DNA from: Bacteroidota bacterium
GTDB taxonomy: Bacteria; Bacteroidota; Ignavibacteria; UBA10030; F1-140-MAGs086
Length of the DNA stretch: 28,417 nt
Direction of reading: 5' to 3'
Assembly (NCBI GenBank): GCA_005792205.1
Contig: SXSO01000023.1
Span: forward strand, 1-28,417
Shown: positions 1 through 7,869 of the stretch, piece by piece
Numbering within the stretch: position 1 is the first letter of the stretch
Layout: each line of letters begins with the position of its first letter
Notes under the pieces: model-generated
The model's input: only the letters and a program-made list of their open reading frames with translations
Told to the model about the DNA's origin: nothing
The model's database searches: none
Translations under genes and position numbers: made by a program

Positions 1-1572
1 CGTGGAATAGAAGTTGCAATAAGAGCATCTTTTAAATCTGTTCAAGACAGTTTTCAAGTTGCAGTACTTGTTCCAACAACAATTTTATCTCTTCAACATC
101 TTAACACATTTAAAGATAGATTGGAAAAATATGCTGTAAATATTGAATGTTTAACTCGCTTTAATTCTAAAAAAGAACAAAAAGAAATTCTGGAAAAACT
201 TAAAAACGGAAAAATTGATATTATCATTGGAACACATAGATTGTTTTCAAAAGATGTGGAATTTAAAAACCTTGGACTTTTGATTATTGATGAAGAGCAT
301 CGTTTTGGTGTAAGTGCAAAAGAAATTTTAAGACAAAAAAGAGAACACATTGATACGCTCACTTTGACTGCAACTCCTATTCCACGAACTTTAAATTTTT
401 CACTTCTTGGAATAAAAGATTTGTCAATGATTACAACACCTCCCAAAAATCGGCTTCCAATTGAAACAGAGATATCTCAATTCAACGAAAAAATAATTAG
501 TGAAGGAATTTTATTTGAATTAAATCGCAAAGGTCAAGTTTATTTTGTAAATGATAAAGTTCATAATTTGGAAAATATAAAATCAACTTTAGAAAAATAT
601 GTTCCAAGTGCAAAATTTGGAATTGCTCACGGACAAATGAAGGGAAATGAATTAGAAAAAGTAATATTAAATTTTTTAGAAAAAAAAATGGATGTTTTGA
701 TTTGCACAAAAATTATTGAAGCAGGAGTTGATATCCCAAACACAAATACAATTTTTATAAACAACGCACATCATTTTGGAATGGCAGAACTTTATCAACT
801 TCGCGGAAGAGTTGGACGAAGCAATATTCAATCGTATGCATATTTTCTTACTCCTCCCTTTTCTTCTCTTGCAAAACATTCAATTAAAAAACTTCTTTCG
901 CTTCAAGAATTTTCTGAACTTGGAAGTGGATTTTTTCTTTCAATGAGAGATATGGAAATTAGAGGTTCGGGAAATTTGCTTGGCGCTGATCAAAGTGGAT
1001 TTATTTTAGAAATGGGTTTTGAGACATATGAGAAAATTTTAAATGAAACAATATTAGAATTGCAAAACGAAGAAATCTCAAATTTTTGGAAACATAAAAA
1101 AATTGAAACAGAAATTGATACAATAATTGAATGCGATATTGAAAGTTTAATTCCTAATTTTTATATTTCAAATGATGCAGAACGGTTTTCTATCTATCAA
1201 AAACTTTCTTCAATCAGAAATGAAAATGAAATTGACGAACTAAAATTAGAATTAAAAGATAGATTTGGAAATTTTCCAAATGAACTTAAAAACTTATTTG
1301 ATATAGTTTCACTTCGTATTTATGTGGGGGAAATTGGATTCAAAAAAATTTCAATTCAAAAAAATCAAATGGTACTTGATTTACCAAACCAAACAAATAG
1401 CCAATTTTATGACGGAAAAATTTTCCAAAACATTTTAAACAATGTCAAAAAAGGAAATACAATTTCATTTTTAAATGAAAAAAATCCAAAACTAAAAACT
1501 ACTTTATCATATAATTTAAAAAATGAAAAGATAAAAACCGCAAAAGAAATCATAACAAAACTAATAGGATGA
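1..1572 (+). CDS. mfd: Transcription-repair coupling factor Mfd, C-terminal part (5' end outside window)
   Basis: Mfd is an ATP-driven DNA translocase that removes stalled RNA polymerase and recruits the UvrABC repair proteins. The reading frame is open from base 1, so the gene starts upstream of the window; the TTG at 121 is an internal Leu codon. Helicase motifs are present in order: motif Ia (VLVPTTIL), motif II DEEH followed by RFGV, motif III (TATPIPRTL), a motif V-like stretch (KIIEAGVDIPNTN), and motif VI (QLRGRVGRS). The TRG-like stretch follows (RDMEIRGSGNLLGADQSG), which marks Mfd and RecG. The C-terminal D7-type domain (from about 1130 on) distinguishes Mfd from RecG. The first codons read R-G-I-E-V-A, where Mfd normally has the Walker A end GKTEVA, so the ATP-binding Lys and Thr seem to be missing (see findings). 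The stop overlaps the next gene by ATGA. Confidence 0.95.
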   Translation, partial: RGIEVAIRASFKSVQDSFQVAVLVPTTILSLQHLNTFKDRLEKYAVNIECLTRFNSKKEQKEILEKLKNGKIDIIIGTHRLFSKDVEFKNLGLLIIDEEHRFGVSAKEILRQKREHIDTLTLTATPIPRTLNFSLLGIKDLSMITTPPKNRLPIETEISQFNEKIISEGILFELNRKGQVYFVNDKVHNLENIKSTLEKYVPSAKFGIAHGQMKGNELEKVILNFLEKKMDVLICTKIIEAGVDIPNTNTIFINNAHHFGMAELYQLRGRVGRSNIQSYAYFLTPPFSSLAKHSIKKLLSLQEFSELGSGFFLSMRDMEIRGSGNLLGADQSGFILEMGFETYEKILNETILELQNEEISNFWKHKKIETEIDTIIECDIESLIPNFYISNDAERFSIYQKLSSIRNENEIDELKLELKDRFGNFPNELKNLFDIVSLRIYVGEIGFKKISIQKNQMVLDLPNQTNSQFYDGKIFQNILNNVKKGNTISFLNEKNPKLKTTLSYNLKNEKIKTAKEIITKLIG

Positions 1573-2222
1573 AAATAGTTGCCGTATCTGACATTCACGG
1601 AAGTTATCTTCAAGTTGAAAAAACTTTACAAAAGGAAAACCCAAATATTTTGATAATTGCAGGAGACATAACTACAAAAGGAAATGAAATCGAATTTGAA
1701 AATGCAATTACCTCATTTCAAAAATTTTGTAAAATTATTTTTGCCGTTTGTGGAAATATGGATTTTCCATCTTCTGAAAAAATTTTAGAAAAACTAAACT
1801 GTTCAATAAATTCAAATGGAAAAATTGTTGATTATATTGGTTTCTTTGGAGTTTCTGCTTCTCCACATTCATTTTTAAAAACACCATACGAAATTTCAGA
1901 AAATGAAATTTTAAATCGTATAAAAACTGGATACAAAAAAATTCAAAACACAAAAATAAAAATCTTAATTTCACATACTCCACCATTTAATACAAAAGTT
2001 GACAAAATTTTTAATGGTCAAAATGTTGGAAGCAAAAGCGTGAGACAATTTCTTGAAAATAATTCAGTTGATATTTGTATTTGCGGACACATTCACGAAG
2101 CAAGTGGAAAAGATAAAATAAATAAAACTGAAATTGTAAACTGTGGAATTGCAAAAAAAAATTATGTTGTTATTGAAATTAAAAATGAAAGTGAATTCAA
2201 AATCATTTTAAACGATATCTAA
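1569..2222 (+). CDS. Calcineurin-like metallophosphoesterase
   Basis: This 217-residue protein has all the metal-ligand motifs of a calcineurin-type phosphoesterase: SDIHG near the N-terminus, AGDIT, CGNMD, SHTPP and CGHIHEA. Such enzymes bind two metal ions and hydrolyse phosphomonoesters or phosphodiesters; the actual substrate cannot be read from the sequence. It has no signal peptide or membrane segment and is expected to be cytoplasmic. The start codon overlaps the mfd stop (ATGA), so the two are probably translationally coupled. This placement does not itself prove a DNA-repair role. The family assignment is firm and the substrate unknown. Confidence 0.85.
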   Translation: MKIVAVSDIHGSYLQVEKTLQKENPNILIIAGDITTKGNEIEFENAITSFQKFCKIIFAVCGNMDFPSSEKILEKLNCSINSNGKIVDYIGFFGVSASPHSFLKTPYEISENEILNRIKTGYKKIQNTKIKILISHTPPFNTKVDKIFNGQNVGSKSVRQFLENNSVDICICGHIHEASGKDKINKTEIVNCGIAKKNYVVIEIKNESEFKIILNDI

Positions 2223-2319
2223 TTTTTTTCAAATCATACACAAAAAATAACATTGTAAATTTCTATTTATTTCAGATATTTACTAAATTTTCTTTACAAG
2301 AGCACATCAGAAAAAATTT
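2223..2319. other. Short intergenic region upstream of fbp
   Basis: This 97-bp AT-rich gap separates the phosphoesterase gene from fbp. A promoter for the fbp-guaB-guaA run would be expected here. A TTG (2253-2255) and TA-rich elements (TATTTAC at 2277, TAAATTTT at 2284) are present, but spacing and sequence fit the Bacteroidota consensus poorly. I see no hairpin terminator and no strong Shine-Dalgarno sequence before the ATG at 2320. Confidence 0.3.
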
Positions 2320-3321
2320 ATGTCAAAATTTATTACACTTGAAAGATTTATCAATGAAGAAGAAAATAAATTTCCTAATGCAACTGGAAACTTTTCTGCA
2401 ATTCTTCATGATTTATCACTTGCAGCAAAACTTGTTTGGAGAGAAGTCAGTAAAGCTGGATTGGTAAATATATTAGGAAATACGGAAAAAATAAATACAA
2501 GTGGTGATACAATAAAAAAACTTGATGAATTTGCTGATGAAACTATTTACAAAGCAATGGATCATGGAGGACACCTTTGCGTAATGGCATCAGAAGAAAA
2601 CGAGGATATACTCTTAATTCCTGATGGATACAAAAAAGGAAAATATGTTTTACTTTATGACCCGCTTGATGGCTCATCTAATATTGACGCAAATATAACC
2701 ATCGGTTCAATTTTTTGTATTTACAAAAGAATTTCCGAAAGTGGAGACGGAAACTTAAACGACTGTTTACAAAAGGGATTCAAACAAGTTGCAGCAGGAT
2801 ACGTTGTTTATGGAACTTCTACAATGTTTGTTTATACAACTGGAAACGGAGTTCATGGATTTACACTTGATCCAAGTGTTGGTGAATTTTTGTTATCTCA
2901 TGAAAATATTCAAGTTCCAAAAAAAGGAAAAATCTACAGCATAAATGAAGGCAATTCAAATGATTGGAGTAATGAAATGAAAAATTATATCAATTATTTG
3001 AAGGAAGAAAATAAAGCAGATTCACGACCATATTCACTTCGTTATATTGGTTCACTTGTTGGAGATTTTCATCGCACACTTTTATATGGAGGAATTTTTT
3101 GTTATCCTGCTGATAAAAAAAATAAGAATGGAAAACTTCGCTTAATGTATGAAGGAAATCCAATGTCAATGATAATTGAAAATGCAGGAGGAAAATGTTC
3201 AAATGGGAAAATGAGCATATTAGAAATTCAACCAACATCTCTTCACGAACGAACTCCACTATTTCTTGGAAGTAAAGAAGATATAGAAATTTTAGAAAAA
3301 TTTTTACAAAAAGAAAATTAA
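2320..3321 (+). CDS. fbp: Fructose-1,6-bisphosphatase, class I
   Basis: This enzyme hydrolyses fructose-1,6-bisphosphate to fructose-6-phosphate, the committed step of gluconeogenesis, in the cytoplasm. The 333-residue length is normal for class I FBPase. The signature DPLDGSSN lies at about residues 114-121 and supplies metal ligands; upstream acidic residues in ASEENE (about 90-95) are also expected ligands. Substrate-contacting segments follow: RYIGSLVGDFHRTL, GGIFCYPAD, and near the end RLMYEGNPMS and SLHERTPLFLGS. The next gene, guaB, begins 4 bp after the stop, so fbp is probably co-transcribed with the guanine nucleotide genes. That pairing of a gluconeogenic with a purine gene has no obvious functional logic. 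Confidence 0.95.
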   Translation: MSKFITLERFINEEENKFPNATGNFSAILHDLSLAAKLVWREVSKAGLVNILGNTEKINTSGDTIKKLDEFADETIYKAMDHGGHLCVMASEENEDILLIPDGYKKGKYVLLYDPLDGSSNIDANITIGSIFCIYKRISESGDGNLNDCLQKGFKQVAAGYVVYGTSTMFVYTTGNGVHGFTLDPSVGEFLLSHENIQVPKKGKIYSINEGNSNDWSNEMKNYINYLKEENKADSRPYSLRYIGSLVGDFHRTLLYGGIFCYPADKKNKNGKLRLMYEGNPMSMIIENAGGKCSNGKMSILEIQPTSLHERTPLFLGSKEDIEILEKFLQKEN

Positions 3322-3325
3322 AATT

Positions 3326-4414
3326 ATGGACTTTCCAAAATTTCCAAATTCAATTTCATTTTCACTTACATTTGATGATGTTTTATTGCTTCCGCAATAT
3401 TCAGAAGTTCTTCCAAATGAAGTTGATACATCAATTCACCTTTCAAAAAAAATTAAACTAAAAATTCCAATCATAAGTTCTCCGATGGATACTGTTACGG
3501 AAAGCAAAATGGGAATTGCAATTTCTGAAAACGGTGGAATTGGAATTATACATAGAAACATTTCAATTGAAAGACAAGTTCAAGAAGTAAAACTTGTAAA
3601 AAAGAAAAATAAAAAAAAATTGGTTGGAGCAGCGATTGGTGTTGGTGAAGATGCAAAAAAAAGAGCAGAACTTTTAGTCAAAGCAAATGTAGATGTAATT
3701 GTAATTGATACTGCACATGGATATTCCAAGAAAGTAAAAGAAATATTACACTTTTTAAAAAAGGAATTTACAAACATAACCGTAATTGCTGGAAATATTG
3801 GAACAAGTGATGGTGCGAAGTTTTTGATAGATAATGGTGCAGATGTTTTAAGAATTGGAATTGGTCCCGGTTCAATTTGTACAACACGAATTATTGCAGG
3901 AGTTGGAATTCCACAACTTTCTGCAATTATGGAAACATCCAAAATTGCAAATGAATTTAAAATTCCTGTGATTGCAGATGGAGGAATAAAAAATTCTGGA
4001 GATGTAGTAAAAGCACTTGCAGCAGGAGCAAATTGTGTAATGTTAGGAAACCTACTTGCTGGAACTGATGAAAGCCCTGGAGAATTGATTGAACTTTCAG
4101 GAAGAAAATTCAAATATTATAGAGGGATGGGTTCAATGGGAGCGATGCAAGGAATTGGGGGAGATAGATATACAAGTGGAATAAAAAATGTAAAAACAGT
4201 TCCTGAAGGCGTTGAAGCAAGAGTTCCTTACAGAGGTTCTTTGGAAGATGTAATAAAACAAATTCTTGGAGGATTGCGTTCAGGAATGGGATATGTTGGA
4301 GCAAAAAATATTTCTGAACTTCATTCAAAAGCGAAATTTAATTTCATCACAAAAGCAGGAATGATTGAAAGCTTACCGCATAATGTTGAAATCATTAGTG
4401 ATGTAAAAATATGA
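3326..4414 (+). CDS. guaB: IMP dehydrogenase lacking the CBS domain pair
   Basis: IMP dehydrogenase oxidises IMP to XMP with NAD+, the rate-limiting step of GMP synthesis. The N-terminus carries the typical LTFDDVLLLP, followed by SSPMDTVTE. The catalytic loop is GPGSICTTR with the nucleophilic cysteine at residue 185, and RGMGSMGAM follows. The mobile flap is represented by VPEGVEARVPYRGS. The protein has only 362 residues, against about 490 for a usual bacterial IMPDH. The missing part is the CBS (Bateman) module: after QVQEVKLV (about residue 91) there is a short Lys-rich bridge, then GAAIGVG of the catalytic barrel. The catalytic residues are intact, so an active enzyme without nucleotide-binding allosteric domains is expected. 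The stop overlaps the guaA start by ATGA. Confidence 0.93.
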   Translation: MDFPKFPNSISFSLTFDDVLLLPQYSEVLPNEVDTSIHLSKKIKLKIPIISSPMDTVTESKMGIAISENGGIGIIHRNISIERQVQEVKLVKKKNKKKLVGAAIGVGEDAKKRAELLVKANVDVIVIDTAHGYSKKVKEILHFLKKEFTNITVIAGNIGTSDGAKFLIDNGADVLRIGIGPGSICTTRIIAGVGIPQLSAIMETSKIANEFKIPVIADGGIKNSGDVVKALAAGANCVMLGNLLAGTDESPGELIELSGRKFKYYRGMGSMGAMQGIGGDRYTSGIKNVKTVPEGVEARVPYRGSLEDVIKQILGGLRSGMGYVGAKNISELHSKAKFNFITKAGMIESLPHNVEIISDVKI

Positions 4415-5958
4415 AAGATGTAATTGCTGTTATTGATTTTGGCTCACAATATTCTCAACTCATTTGTAGAAGAATTCGTGAAAGTGGTGTTTATGCTGAA
4501 CTTTTTCAATATGATATAAAGGAAAGCGATTTAGAAAATTTCAATTTAAAAGGAATAATTTTATCAGGAGGTCCAAATAGTGTTTATGAAAAAAAATCAC
4601 CACAACTTCCAAAATTTATTTTGAAAAAAAATATTCCAATTTTTGGAATTTGTTATGGGATGCAACTATTGATTCAAAATTGTGGAGGAAAAGTTATACA
4701 AAGCAAATTGAGAGAATATGGAGTTGCAAATTTAAATGTAGAAAATAATAGTTCTATATTTTTTGGATTGAAAAAAAAAGAAATTGTGTGGATGAGTCAC
4801 GGAGATGAAGTGGTATCAATTCCAAATGAGTGTAAAAAAATTGCATCAACTGAAAATTGTAAGTTTGCAGCAATTGAAAATTTACCACAAAACATTTTTG
4901 GAATTCAATTTCATCCCGAAGTTAAGCATACAAAAAGTGGTAAAAAAATTTTAGAGAATTTTATTTTTAAAATCTGTAAGTGTAAAAAAAGTTGGACACC
5001 AAAAAGTTTCATCAACGAAACTATTCACGAAATTAGAAACAAAATTGGAAATGAAAAAATAATACTTGGACTTTCTGGTGGTGTTGATAGCAGCGTAACA
5101 GCAGCATTGCTTCACAAAGCAATTGGAAATAATTTAATTTGCATATTTGTAGATAATGGACTTCTAAGAAAAAATGAATTTGAAAATGTAAATCAAACAT
5201 TTAAAAAATTTCCACACTTTAATTTAATTTCTGTTAATGCGAAAAAAAAATTTCTTTCCGCATTAAAAAATGTAATTAATCCTGAAACAAAAAGAAAAAT
5301 AATTGGAAAAACTTTTATAGAAGTTTTTGAGTCTACAATTCAGAAACAATTAAAAAATTCTACAATAATTTTTTTTGCGCAAGGAACTCTTTATCCCGAT
5401 GTAATTGAAAGTGCTCATCCAGAAAGAAAAAAAGCTGGACTTATAAAAACACATCACAATGTTGGTGGTTTGCCAAAGAACTTAAAATTCACACTTATTG
5501 AACCACTTAGATATTTGTTTAAAGACGAAGTTAGAAAAGTAGGAAAATCACTTGGACTTCCAGATGAAATAATTTTTAGACATCCATTTCCAGGTCCCGG
5601 ACTTGCAGTGAGAATCATTGGTAATGTAAATGAAAAATCACTTTCAATTCTTCGTGAAGCAGACTTTATATTTAACGAAGAATTACTAAAAGCAAATTTA
5701 TATAAAAAACTTTGGCAATCATTTGCTGTTTTGACAAACGTGAAAAGCGTTGGAGTTATGGGAGATGGAAGAACTTATGAAAATCTTTTAGCGCTTCGTG
5801 CAGTTCAAAGTGATGATGGAATGACTGCTGATTGGTCTCAACTTCCATTTTCATTATTAAAAAAAGTTTCGTCAAGAATTGTAAATGAAGTAAAAGGAAT
5901 AAATAGAATTGTATATGATATTTCATCAAAACCACCTTCCACAATTGAATGGGAATAG
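4411..5958 (+). CDS. guaA: GMP synthase (glutamine-hydrolysing)
   Basis: GMP synthase aminates XMP to GMP, using ATP and ammonia released from glutamine. The 515-residue protein has the full two-part architecture. The class I glutamine amidotransferase domain covers about residues 1-190, with nucleophile Cys81 in GICYGMQ and partners His168 and Glu170 in FHPEV. The ATP pyrophosphatase domain follows, with P-loop LSGGVDSS at about 221-228. The C-terminal dimerisation domain includes RHPFPGPGLAVRIIG and ends in the expected VYDISSKPPSTIEWE. It overlaps guaB by 4 bp, so the two successive steps IMP to XMP to GMP are translationally coupled. No clear terminator is visible after it; the next 51 bp lead into the exbB promoter. 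Confidence 0.97.
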   Translation: MKDVIAVIDFGSQYSQLICRRIRESGVYAELFQYDIKESDLENFNLKGIILSGGPNSVYEKKSPQLPKFILKKNIPIFGICYGMQLLIQNCGGKVIQSKLREYGVANLNVENNSSIFFGLKKKEIVWMSHGDEVVSIPNECKKIASTENCKFAAIENLPQNIFGIQFHPEVKHTKSGKKILENFIFKICKCKKSWTPKSFINETIHEIRNKIGNEKIILGLSGGVDSSVTAALLHKAIGNNLICIFVDNGLLRKNEFENVNQTFKKFPHFNLISVNAKKKFLSALKNVINPETKRKIIGKTFIEVFESTIQKQLKNSTIIFFAQGTLYPDVIESAHPERKKAGLIKTHHNVGGLPKNLKFTLIEPLRYLFKDEVRKVGKSLGLPDEIIFRHPFPGPGLAVRIIGNVNEKSLSILREADFIFNEELLKANLYKKLWQSFAVLTNVKSVGVMGDGRTYENLLALRAVQSDDGMTADWSQLPFSLLKKVSSRIVNEVKGINRIVYDISSKPPSTIEWE

Positions 5959-6009
5959 TGTTTAAAATATGTAACTTTTTCAAATTAACAAAAATTTAAT
6001 GAAATTTTC

Positions 6010-6040
6010 TTTGTAGCAAAACAACAAATTCGTATATTCG
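6010..6040 (+). promoter_or_regulatory. Bacteroidota-type promoter for the exbB-tonB operon
   Basis: TTTG at 6010-6013 is followed by exactly 19 bases and then TATATTCG at 6033-6040. The known Bacteroidota housekeeping sigma consensus is TTTG, about 19 bases, TAnnTTTG, so this matches at every defined position but one. It would start transcription near 6047 and give an untranslated leader of about 100 bases before exbB. This is a pattern match, not an experiment, but its spacing and position fit well. Confidence 0.6.
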
Positions 6041-6145
6041 GAACACTTTTTTTTAAAAAAATTTTCAAACTAAAATAGAATACTCAAATGAATAAAAACT
6101 TTTTATTTAATTTTTCTTCACTCTTAAAACTGGGAGCAATATAAT

Positions 6146-6889
6146 ATGAAACAAGGATTATTTAATGCTATTTTAATTACAATTGCATTTGTAGTTGGAC
6201 TTTCTCTCTATTATTTTGTATTTGGCACCGCTGATAAAGCAAGCGTATTACATGATCTTTATCAAGGAGGTCCACTTATTGCAAGTTTAGTTGCCATGTT
6301 AATTATGGTTCTAACTTATATATTTGAAAGATCTTTTTCATTGTCCAAAGCAAACGGAACAGGACCTCAAGATGAGTTTTTTTCAAATGTGATAAAAAAC
6401 TTAAATGAAAATAATTTTGACAGTACAATAAGACTTTGCGATGCACAACGAAGTTCACTTGCAAACATATTAAAAAAAGGAATTCTAAAATATCAAGAAG
6501 TGGTATCTAAAGATGGATTAGATAAAAAAGAAAAAATTGAAGAAGTTAAAAGAGTTATGGAAGAAACAACTATGTTTGAAATGCCAACTCTTGAAAAAAA
6601 CTTGATTGCACTTTCAACTATCGCATCAGTTGCCACACTAGTCGGATTACTTGGAACAGTTGTTGGAATGATTCGTTCATTTGCTGCACTTGCAAGAGCA
6701 GGTTCTCCTGATGCAACTGCACTTTCTAAAGGTATTTCAGAGGCATTGTATAATACTGCAGGAGGAATTGGAACTGCAATTATAGCAATTATTGCTTACA
6801 ACTTCTTTACAACAAAAATTGATGGAATGACTTATGTCATTGATGAATCAAGTAAAGATGTGATTAGAAATCTTGAGACAAAACATTAA
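6146..6889 (+). CDS. exbB: ExbB/TolQ/MotA-family proton channel protein
   Basis: ExbB forms the pentameric inner-membrane channel that, with ExbD, uses the proton gradient to drive TonB. The 247-residue protein has an N-terminal TM segment at about 8-27, a second at about 43-63 ending in FERSF, a cytoplasmic helical domain, and two TM helices at about 152-175 and 200-221. The family motifs are GLLGTVVGMIRSFAAL and EALYNTAGGIGTAI. The extra N-terminal TM compared with E. coli ExbB is common in Bacteroidota-type homologues. The start is supported by GGGAG about 10 bases upstream. It is the first gene of a run through tonB to the TPR gene; TolQ is a less likely name because the run contains tonB and no tolB or pal. 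Confidence 0.9.
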   Translation: MKQGLFNAILITIAFVVGLSLYYFVFGTADKASVLHDLYQGGPLIASLVAMLIMVLTYIFERSFSLSKANGTGPQDEFFSNVIKNLNENNFDSTIRLCDAQRSSLANILKKGILKYQEVVSKDGLDKKEKIEEVKRVMEETTMFEMPTLEKNLIALSTIASVATLVGLLGTVVGMIRSFAALARAGSPDATALSKGISEALYNTAGGIGTAIIAIIAYNFFTTKIDGMTYVIDESSKDVIRNLETKH

Positions 6890-6906
6890 TACTTTAGTAT
6901 ATATAT

Positions 6907-7368
6907 ATGTCTAAAGTTAGAAGACAAAACTACAAACTTGATATGACTCCAATGGTGGATGTTGCATTTTTGTTATTGACATTCTTCATACTCACAACGC
7001 AATTTAGACCACCACAAGTTGCTGAAATAATTTTACCAGAATCTAATTCTGCTTTTAAAGTCCCAGATAAAGATGTAATGACAATTACAGTAGATACATA
7101 TGGAAAAATCTATTTAGGAGTTGATTCTGAAAATTTGAGAGCAATTCTTTTTGGAGTAGAAAATAGATTAAAATCAGGAATAGAGGTTTCAACTGAACAA
7201 TTGGCAACTCTTTTACAAAATGCTCGTATAAAAAATCCAAAATTGAGAACAATGATAAGAGCAGATAAAAATTCTGAATATGGTATTATTGAACGAGTTA
7301 TGGATGTTTTACAAAAAACCAAAATTACTCGTTTTAATTTAGTAACAGATCTTGAGAAAGGTGAATAA
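6907..7368 (+). CDS. exbD: ExbD-family biopolymer transport protein (first copy)
   Basis: ExbD is the partner that sits in the ExbB pore and carries the proton-binding aspartate. This 153-residue protein has a short basic cytoplasmic N-terminus, then MTPMVDVAFLLLTFF, in which Asp18 corresponds to the essential aspartate (Asp25) of E. coli ExbD. One TM helix (about 16-32) is followed by a periplasmic domain. The gene lies 17 bp after exbB and 2 bp before a second exbD. The two copies share the TM motif but differ clearly in the periplasmic part, so this is not a recent duplication. Confidence 0.9.
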   Translation: MSKVRRQNYKLDMTPMVDVAFLLLTFFILTTQFRPPQVAEIILPESNSAFKVPDKDVMTITVDTYGKIYLGVDSENLRAILFGVENRLKSGIEVSTEQLATLLQNARIKNPKLRTMIRADKNSEYGIIERVMDVLQKTKITRFNLVTDLEKGE

Positions 7369-7370
7369 AA

Positions 7371-7859
7371 ATGTCTGATGTAGAAGTAAAACAGTCCAAA
7401 GGAAAAGAAAAGCATTCAAAAAAAAAAACAAAGCGAGTTTCTGTTAAAATTGATATGACACCAATGGTGGATGTTGCGTTTTTGCTTTTGACATTTTTCG
7501 TATTGACTTCAACATTAAATAAACCGCAAACAATGGAAATCAATCTTCCACCAGATTCAAAAACAACTGTTGAGGTTGGTGAATCAAGTTTGCTAACATT
7601 AAGAGTTTCAAAAGATTTTAAAATTTATTGGAATATTGGAAATGAAAAACCACAGACAATAAATTTTAAAGAACTCAGAAGATTTCTTGAAGAAAGATTA
7701 ATAGCAAATCCAAAACTTGTAACACTATTAAAAATAGATAAAAAAGCCAAATACATAAATATGGTTGATATTATGGATGAATTAAATATGGCAAATGTTA
7801 CAAGGTTTAGTTTATCTCCAATGGAAGATGGAGATTTAAAAATAATTGAAAATATCTAA
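7371..7859 (+). CDS. exbD: ExbD-family biopolymer transport protein (second copy)
   Basis: This 162-residue second ExbD has a longer, lysine-rich cytoplasmic tail (about residues 7-24) before DMTPMVDVAFLLLTFF, with the proton-carrying aspartate at position 34. The periplasmic domain after the TM helix differs from that of the first copy, for example PQTMEINLPPDS against PQVAEIILPES. AAAGGTGA stands 5 bases before the ATG and is one of the better Shine-Dalgarno sequences here. Two ExbD paralogues next to one ExbB are a recurrent arrangement in Bacteroidota-type TonB operons. They may form a mixed ExbD dimer in one motor, or serve different partners; the sequence does not decide. Confidence 0.9.
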   Translation: MSDVEVKQSKGKEKHSKKKTKRVSVKIDMTPMVDVAFLLLTFFVLTSTLNKPQTMEINLPPDSKTTVEVGESSLLTLRVSKDFKIYWNIGNEKPQTINFKELRRFLEERLIANPKLVTLLKIDKKAKYINMVDIMDELNMANVTRFSLSPMEDGDLKIIENI

Positions 7860-7869
7860 ACTAAACGTT

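Noticed and set aside
3580..4113. Open frame of 177 codons on the - strand inside guaB
   Set aside because: It lies wholly opposite a gene with intact catalytic motifs and shows no domain of its own; its Ser/Pro/Phe-rich composition is what the reverse of this AT-rich coding strand gives.
5959..6009. Possible hairpin terminator after guaA
   Set aside because: The partial inverted repeat (TTTCAAATTAA with TTTAATGAAA) has mismatches, almost no G-C pairs and no clear T tract, so it is not supported.
6893..6909. Short TA repeat before the first exbD
   Set aside because: Only a few dinucleotide units; in DNA this AT-rich it is expected by chance.
7846..7869. TTG start giving TonB 8 extra residues
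   Set aside because: It lies inside exbD, while an ATG at 7870 follows the exbD stop directly and keeps the cytoplasmic tail at a normal length.
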